The position numbers were made by a program, and so were the translations under genes. Under the pieces are notes generated by a model, which had not been told where the DNA came from, did not search any database, and was given only the letters and a program-made list of their open reading frames with translations. Below, piece after piece: positions 5,909 through 10,016 of a stretch of DNA of 10,016 nucleotides. The stretch is from Nitrospirota bacterium (GTDB lineage Bacteria; Nitrospirota; Thermodesulfovibrionia; Thermodesulfovibrionales; JdFR-85): positions 1 to 10,016 of the forward strand of contig QIJG01000164.1 in NCBI GenBank assembly GCA_003232715.1. Reading direction: 5' to 3'. The number at the start of each line of letters is the position of its first letter. Position 1 is the stretch's first letter.

Positions 5909-7246
5909 TTAAAATGCCTCCATTTCCGTTGCCATCTTCCTTGCTGTCCACCAGTTAAAGAACTTAACGGAAACATATGAACCTAAAACCATTCCGATCC
6001 CGAACAACCAGCCACCGGGATCACCACCAGCTATCCTTATAAAGAAAGCTCCAATGTTGCACCCGAGTGCCACTCTTGCGCCTATACCCATGCCTATACC
6101 GCCAAGAAGACCCCATACGATAAGCTCTCCCCTGGGTATCTTTATGGCAAACTCCTTATTTAAGAGTGCCATCATCATGGAACCGGCGATAATACCGATA
6201 GACATCCAGAGTGCAGGGTTGCGCCAGAGTTCAGGTACACCATTCATTACACCAAAGAATATATTGTGACGCATGTTAAACCCAAATTTCTCCAATACCC
6301 ATGCGCCAACCTGTGCCTCCTGAGTGGTTATATACCAATAGCCCGGATCAAAGACAGTCCCTCTGCTTGATACATCTGCAACATGTCCCATCCTTGTTAG
6401 AAGGTAGCCAAAGTTGCTGGCACCGAACTTGATCTGCATCCCCTTCATTGTCCATACATGAAGGCCTGAAACTATGCCGATAAGCAGCCCCGCGATAGAA
6501 GTCCTCTTGGATGCCGCCATCAGACCCCAAAGGCCTGCAAAATCATCACCGAGTGTCTTACCGCCCTTTTTCTTTTTCAACCTTCTCTTCATAAAGCCCT
6601 TCCTGAACCAGAAGAAATAAACCACCAGGATCAGGAGAATCGAGGGTATTACGGTATTTATCAGGAAATTACCCACAAAATATTTTGCACTGCCTGGGAA
6701 CATATCCGAGATAATCTTTGTTTTAGCTAATGTGATGGTGGGTAGTTTGAAGGCATAGCCCGTAAGGAATTTGTCAAATAACGACGTATTCACCAATATC
6801 GCCTGAGAAAAGATTATCCCTAATAATGCAAGCATGGATGTACCATTCCCTTCGCCGGACTTATACAATGTCCCGGAGGCACATCCACCGGCAAGGACCA
6901 TTCCTATACCAAAGATGAAACCCCCAATGACCTCGTGAATTCCTAATGGACCCGGATGAAAGGTGCCCATTTTGTTGGCCGTCAGTAAGGCAGTCACCAG
7001 GGAAAAGACAGTCATCGCAGTGATGATACCCACAATCATCCTTGGAACACCTATTGCAAACAGGTCCCTGAAGGCTGATGCAAAACAAAATCTTCCGTAC
7101 TGAAGCAGCAACCCGTAAGCAACACCAAACCAGATATATACTACAAGATAGATGTAATAAGTATTTGTCCTGTAATACAACAGACTAATAAGGATAAGCA
7201 GGCCTGCCACTATAAAGGCACAGATTGCGTTCCTTTTTTCTTCCAT
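5909..7246 (-). CDS. YedE/YeeE-family sulfur-compound permease
   Basis: An inner-membrane protein of 445 residues with many hydrophobic helices and an inverted-repeat architecture. Numbering from the upstream ATG at 7252, the conserved cysteine loops are YGRFCFASAFRDLF (Cys56), GGCASGTLYKSGEGN (Cys124) and ALGCNIGAFF (Cys398). These correspond to the three cysteines that relay thiosulfate in the structurally known TsuA/YeeE transporter. The basic loop 217-232 (RKGFMKRRLKKKKGGK) is probably cytoplasmic. At about 445 residues it is nearer to E. coli YedE than to the shorter YeeE; the insertion around 265-345 is extra. I choose the ATG at 7246: AGGAG (7253-7257) lies 6 bases before it and directly abuts the ATG at 7252. 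It is first in an operon with tusA and sits behind a sigma70-type promoter about 145 bases upstream. Thiosulfate, or a related sulfur or selenium species, is the likely substrate. Confidence 0.93.
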   Translation of the reverse strand: MEEKRNAICAFIVAGLLILISLLYYRTNTYYIYLVVYIWFGVAYGLLLQYGRFCFASAFRDLFAIGVPRMIVGIITAMTVFSLVTALLTANKMGTFHPGPLGIHEVIGGFIFGIGMVLAGGCASGTLYKSGEGNGTSMLALLGIIFSQAILVNTSLFDKFLTGYAFKLPTITLAKTKIISDMFPGSAKYFVGNFLINTVIPSILLILVVYFFWFRKGFMKRRLKKKKGGKTLGDDFAGLWGLMAASKRTSIAGLLIGIVSGLHVWTMKGMQIKFGASNFGYLLTRMGHVADVSSRGTVFDPGYWYITTQEAQVGAWVLEKFGFNMRHNIFFGVMNGVPELWRNPALWMSIGIIAGSMMMALLNKEFAIKIPRGELIVWGLLGGIGMGIGARVALGCNIGAFFIRIAGGDPGGWLFGIGMVLGSYVSVKFFNWWTARKMATEMEAF

Positions 7247-7334
7247 AGTCATCTCCTAATTTTTTAATTTTTGCCTCTAAAAGTGTTGATTCTTCCCCCT
7301 TAAAAGTCTTCGTCAGCCTGTTACTGAACTACTT

Positions 7335-7345
7335 TCACCTCCTTT
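7335..7345 (-). promoter_or_regulatory. Orphan Shine-Dalgarno in the yedE leader
   Basis: AAAGGAGGTGA is a full complement to the 16S rRNA 3' end, yet no ATG, GTG or TTG follows at usable distance. The only overlapping GTG opens a five-codon frame (VKVVQ-stop). The real yedE ribosome site is about 80 bases further on. It may be a ribosome standby or stalling site, a leader peptide trace, or what is left of a deleted gene. Confidence 0.5.
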
Positions 7346-7391
7346 TTAAAGATTTTATAAAATTTAGCAAGCCGGAAATAAACTGTAGTCC

Positions 7392-7421
7392 AATTTACCT
7401 AATGTTTTAAAAAAAAGTCAA
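7392..7421 (-). promoter_or_regulatory. Sigma70-type promoter for the yedE-tusA operon
   Basis: On the minus strand TTGACT (7416-7421) and TAAATT (7392-7397) are separated by 18 bases rich in T and A. Transcription would start near 7384, leaving a leader of about 138 bases before the permease start. Confidence 0.6.
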
Positions 7422-7743
7422 GCTCCTAACCCGGAGTTCAGCGATTCACGGTGAAAAATCAGTCATGAAACTCTTTTCAACCCGGCATCATCTTGTCTAC
7501 AAACCCGGTTACATCCCCATGCCCCCGGAAATTCGGAATAGACCGTTCCAAGGCTTCTATACCGAAAAATCCATAGAAGAGAGAAAAAGCAATGTTGGGC
7601 TGCGCTCAAAACAAGAAATCCTGGATATCAGATAGGCAAACATGATGCCGGGGATAAGTATTAAAAAAATCCTGTTTAAGATTGGATTGCCTGGGACCCC
7701 ATCTATCGATTGTTTCCAATGCTGACCGGAATTAAAGAAGGAG
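7422..7743. other. Non-coding stretch between the DsrE/F/H-like and yedE operons
   Basis: I see no credible gene on either strand: frames are short, stops frequent, and ribosome sites absent. The one structure found is an 11-bp perfect inverted repeat, CCCGGCATCAT (7481-7491) with ATGATGCCGGG (7642-7652), 150 bases apart. It might be ends of a decayed insertion. No transposase remains were recognised between them. Confidence 0.4.
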
Positions 7744-7790
7744 GATTGATTTTCTTTTCAAGGGAGACATTAAATGCCTCCCCATCAATC
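7744..7790 (-). terminator. Structured 3' end of the DsrE/F/H-like operon
   Basis: On the minus strand GGGAGGCATTTAATGTCTCCC (7762-7782) forms an 8-bp stem including one G-U pair. It sits inside an outer pair GATTGAT (7744-7750) with ATCAATC (7784-7790). It lies about 75 bases behind the last gene's stop. No proper U-tract follows, so termination is uncertain; it could be an mRNA-stabilising hairpin. Confidence 0.4.
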
Positions 7791-7862
7791 AAAAAATAAC
7801 AACCCCTGTTTCTTTCGGATAATTCCTTGTGACAGTACCGCAAATTGCCATTTTAAACAACT

Positions 7863-8165
7863 CTAAAGAATGATCATTTTGTCGGCATCATGGCTCATGC
7901 CTGCGTTATTATACTGGCTGCCACAGACAATCTCCTCAGGTACCCCTTCAGTCTTAACCCCCAGTCCCTTTGCGCTATGGTCACAAAAACTCATTGTAAC
8001 ACCCTGAAGGTTATGTAAGTCGATATACGAGGGTTTTTCAAGCAGCCTTGTTCCATCATCCATTGCAAACAGCATAACCTCATGGCCCTTTGACAGGGCA
8101 GCCTTTGTAAGTCCTGTAACCTCTTCAAGGTGTTTATCCGTATTAACCAGTATTCCGAGTTTCAT
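7863..8165 (-). CDS. DsrE-family sulfur relay protein
   Basis: A 100-residue cytoplasmic protein of DsrE/DsrF-like size and fold: MKLGILVNTDKHLEEVTGLT starts the Rossmann-like strand-helix pair. Then come a helix (TKAALSKGHEV), MLFAMDDG, a central cysteine in VTMSFCDH (Cys61), and EIVCGSQYNNAGM with Cys81. In DsrE/TusD proteins a cysteine near this C-terminal position carries the persulfide, so Cys81 is the likely active residue. Cys61 could assist. AGGAGGAG (8173-8180) is 7 bases before the ATG. It is the last of three small genes with similar signals, 47 bases behind the mini-DsrH gene. In Dsr/Tus systems these proteins exchange sulfur with TusA, and a TusA-like gene is present in the next operon. 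Family assignment is fairly sure; the exact partner is inferred. Confidence 0.82.
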   Translation of the reverse strand: MKLGILVNTDKHLEEVTGLTKAALSKGHEVMLFAMDDGTRLLEKPSYIDLHNLQGVTMSFCDHSAKGLGVKTEGVPEEIVCGSQYNNAGMSHDADKMIIL

Positions 8166-8212
8166 CTCTATTCTCCTCCTGAGTTTTTTATTTGTAATTA
8201 TTCAGCTACGGA

Positions 8213-8380
8213 TCACCATGGAATAACCTTATCACTGGAAGTAATAAGGTCAACAATATGATCATAGTTTTTGTTTTCTCTAAGGTCCACCACTGTAATC
8301 TCATTTGACTTCTTATGTTCTTCCATGATCTTATTTAATGTTTCATCGGGGTCCTGTTTTAAAATGTACAGAATCTTCAT
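8213..8380 (-). CDS. Mini DsrH/TusB-like protein, 55 residues
   Basis: It begins MKILYILKQDPDETLNKI, then has EITVVDLREN, and ends with YDHIVDLITSSDKVIPW. The end matches the typical DsrH/TusB C-terminus (a FVDLxxxxDKVxxW pattern ending in tryptophan), and the N-terminus resembles the family's first strand. Family members are usually about 95-100 residues with a conserved cysteine; here the middle is missing and no cysteine is present. GGAGAGGTGA precedes the ATG by about 5 bases, an excellent ribosome site, and the frame is intact, so it is likely expressed rather than degraded. It lies between DsrF-like and DsrE-like genes, as DsrH does in dsrEFH order. A structural or dimer-bridging role without catalysis is my inference. 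Confidence 0.7.
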   Translation of the reverse strand: MKILYILKQDPDETLNKIMEEHKKSNEITVVDLRENKNYDHIVDLITSSDKVIPW

Positions 8381-8452
8381 AGCATTCACCTCTCCTCGGT
8401 TAAATTTTTAAATAACCCTGCCTGCCGCAGAGATTGCAGTAAAATCTTATAT

Positions 8453-8725
8453 TTAATACGGCAGTATATGGTCATACTCAAGTAACTTCAGCGCTATCTC
8501 CTCGGTAGAGAGATACTCCAAACCTTCATTCTCTTTATAATTAGTGTAGACCTTCATCTCCATATCCTTCATCGTCTCAATATTCAGGGTGTTATCTTCT
8601 GTCTCCTCCACCTTTCTGTCCAGCACGTACACATCAATAATATCATCCATAAGTGTTTCTCCAACCGCCATTCTCAGGGCTTCCCCCTGTCTGTCCCTGA
8701 CGAGCACACCAATCTTCTTAGCCAT
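8453..8725 (-). CDS. DsrE/F-like small protein without cysteine
   Basis: A 90-residue protein with a strand-helix-strand start (KIGVLVRDRQGEALRMAV, then DDIIDVYVLDRKV), an acidic middle, and an end LLEYDHILPY. This fits the DsrE/DsrF fold, and its closing segment resembles that of the mini-DsrH gene downstream. There is no cysteine at all, so it cannot carry a persulfide itself and would be a structural subunit or a regulator. AAAGGAGGT (8731-8739) lies 5 bases before the ATG. It is the first gene behind the promoter at 8791-8819, followed after 72 bases by the mini-DsrH gene. I place it as DsrF-like from size, order and fold pattern; the sequence evidence alone is moderate. Confidence 0.72.
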   Translation of the reverse strand: MAKKIGVLVRDRQGEALRMAVGETLMDDIIDVYVLDRKVEETEDNTLNIETMKDMEMKVYTNYKENEGLEYLSTEEIALKLLEYDHILPY

Positions 8726-8790
8726 CTTTAACCTCCTTTCATACGAGTTTTATTTTCTTCAACTACCCTCTCGTCTTTATCTTGCCAAAA

Positions 8791-8819
8791 AGTATATAGA
8801 GATTCATAAGAAAAGTCAA
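8791..8819 (-). promoter_or_regulatory. Sigma70-type promoter for the DsrE/F/H-like operon
   Basis: TTGACT (8814-8819) and TATACT (8791-8796) are separated by exactly 17 bases on the minus strand, close to consensus. Its -35 box begins only 4 bases beyond the stop of the glycosyltransferase gene. The start would be near 8784, giving a leader of about 58 bases. Confidence 0.7.
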
Positions 8820-8823
8820 TCTT

Positions 8824-9861
8824 TCAAACAGTAAAATGCCCCCGGTCTTCCGTGATCGCCTTTATAACCTGCCGAGGGGTAATCTCTCTCATACACCTCA
8901 TAGTCGCACACGTTTTCCTGAAACAGGGGGAACAACCGATATCTGCCCTGAAGACCCTGTGTCCATCGCCGTATGGACCGGTCAGGACCTCACTTGTCGG
9001 GCCGAACATTGCATAAACAGGTACTGACAGGGCTGCACCGCTATGCATTGGACCTGAATCATTGGACAGCATAAAAGATGCACCCTCTATAATGGAGAAA
9101 AGCCTCTTAAGGTCGGTCTTTCCTGCCATATTAATTGAATGACCACTTGTATTTAAGGCTATTGTCCCGGCAATATCAATATCTTCCCTGCTTCCAACTA
9201 TGACGGCAGTCGTTGGTAAGGCCTTTATTACATCAATAAAATACTCAACAGGCCACCTCTTGGTAGGCCATCTTGCACCGGGCACTACAACATAATAGGC
9301 CCCTTTTGAGTGAAAAGTATCCTGAGTTGAGGGCAGTCGGAAATCAACTCCGTCTGTATCAATTCCGATTAGAGAAGCAAGTTTAAGATATCTATCAACA
9401 GCATGAATGCCGGTTCCCCCTCTGACCTTAAGGTTGTAGAAAAATGGACTCAACTCTCTTGCATCACTGAACCCCACCCTCAGGGAAGCACCTGAGAGCG
9501 CTGTGATAAGGCCGCTTCTCAGTAAGCCCTGGAGGTCTATAACAAGGTCATATCTCTCAGATCTGAGTCCCCTGAAAAGGTTTCCAAGCTCTGAAACCGT
9601 AGACATAAGCCTTGAAGGTCTTTTCCAGTCTTCCTTATGTATCACCCACAGACGCTTAATCATCGGGTGTCCCTGAAGCACCCCTTCAAACCCCTTGGCT
9701 ACAACCCAGTGCACCTCTGAATCAGGCAAGGCGGTTTTTACGGCATTAAGTAAAGGCAGGGCATGTATAATATCACCGAGAGAGCTCGGTTTCACAACCA
9801 GTATCTTTCTGAACTTACGTGAACCTGACGGCATCAGGGGCTTCGTTGCCCCCCCTCTCAT
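8824..9861 (-). CDS. GT9-family glycosyltransferase, heptosyltransferase I-like
   Basis: This 345-residue protein has the ADP-heptose:LPS heptosyltransferase pattern: KPSSLGDIIHALP (24-36), DLQG (109-112), a second Rossmann domain with PGARWPTKRWP (194-204), NDSGPMHSGAAL (267-278) and FGPTS (286-290). The KPSSLGD start is of WaaC type. A C-terminal CSPCFRKTC cluster (Cys310, Cys313, Cys318) plus Cys323 is seen in many GT9 enzymes, perhaps binding metal. It would add a heptose or related sugar to an LPS core or similar glycan at the cytoplasmic membrane face. The start at 9861 overlaps the upstream stop by 4 bp (ATGA), favouring translational coupling. The ATG nine codons later (9834) is an alternative, since the homology begins at about residue 18. 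It is probably in one operon with the gene upstream; the next genes have their own promoter. Confidence 0.88.
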   Translation of the reverse strand: MRGGATKPLMPSGSRKFRKILVVKPSSLGDIIHALPLLNAVKTALPDSEVHWVVAKGFEGVLQGHPMIKRLWVIHKEDWKRPSRLMSTVSELGNLFRGLRSERYDLVIDLQGLLRSGLITALSGASLRVGFSDARELSPFFYNLKVRGGTGIHAVDRYLKLASLIGIDTDGVDFRLPSTQDTFHSKGAYYVVVPGARWPTKRWPVEYFIDVIKALPTTAVIVGSREDIDIAGTIALNTSGHSINMAGKTDLKRLFSIIEGASFMLSNDSGPMHSGAALSVPVYAMFGPTSEVLTGPYGDGHRVFRADIGCSPCFRKTCATMRCMREITPRQVIKAITEDRGHFTV

Positions 9862-10016
9862 GGGAATCTGTCCGGGGGTGCATCAACATGAAACCTGATC
9901 CCGGTTGACCATTTCTTCACAAGGCTCTTAAATGTCTCTATATCGCACCTGTCCTTGACCCTTGAATAAATCTCGGCACAGAGTGAAAGATACCGTTCCT
10001 TTTTTGAAGACCCTTT
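9858..10016 (-). CDS. C-terminal fragment of an unrecognised protein
   Basis: The last 52 codons and stop of a gene that starts outside the window. The visible tail starts KGSSKKERYLSLCAEIYSR, contains FKSLVKKWSTGIRFHVDAP, and ends PDRFP. It is charged, with two cysteines, and has no motif I can name. The stop overlaps the glycosyltransferase start by 4 bp, so it is the previous gene of that operon and perhaps part of the same LPS or glycan pathway. That link is inferred from position only. Confidence 0.6.
   Translation of the reverse strand, partial: KGSSKKERYLSLCAEIYSRVKDRCDIETFKSLVKKWSTGIRFHVDAPPDRFP

Overview
The window looks like a chromosomal segment of a Gram-negative anaerobe or sulfur-cycling bacterium, possibly Nitrospirota or Desulfobacterota. 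This rests only on content: LPS-type glycosyltransferase, lipoproteins, and YedE/YeeE, TusA and DsrE/F/H-like proteins together, with moderate G+C and AT-rich spacers. Taxonomy is an inference. Every supported gene lies on the minus strand, so transcription runs from high to low coordinates. No tRNA, rRNA, CRISPR array or intact transposase is visible.

In transcription order: (1) 10016-8824, the 3' end of an unrecognised gene overlapping by 4 bp a GT9/heptosyltransferase-like gene. (2) 8819-7863, a clear sigma70-type promoter followed by three small DsrE/F/H-like genes, the middle one a 55-residue mini-DsrH. (3) 7862-7247, a long non-coding stretch with a second good promoter and a leader carrying a perfect Shine-Dalgarno sequence without a gene. 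(4) 7246-5629, a YedE/YeeE sulfur-compound permease and a TusA-type sulfur carrier, closed by a terminator hairpin. (5) 5536-4540, two paralogous secreted or anchored Gly/Tyr repeat proteins, one with a lipobox cysteine and one with Phe in its place. The reading frame of the second continues 40 codons beyond an in-frame TGA. (6) 4485-4003, a frameshifted gene remnant and a perfect 17-bp hairpin. (7) 3980-1121, an FAD-dependent NAD(P)-binding oxidoreductase and a B12-type radical SAM protein in one operon. (8) 1123-988, a TA-flanked MITE-like element that supplies the radical SAM stop codon. (9) 701-1, a rhodanese-fold lipoprotein running off the window.

The central theme is sulfur (or selenium) trafficking. 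YedE/YeeE would bring a sulfur compound such as thiosulfate across the inner membrane, TusA would accept the sulfur, and the DsrE/F/H-like proteins could relay it. The rhodanese lipoprotein sits at the envelope, separated by unrelated genes. The Gly/Tyr repeat proteins directly behind tusA are the most novel part. Their composition recalls sulfur-globule envelope proteins, but that link is speculative. The FAD/radical SAM pair and the GT9 enzyme look like envelope glycan or lipid modification and need not be connected to the sulfur genes.
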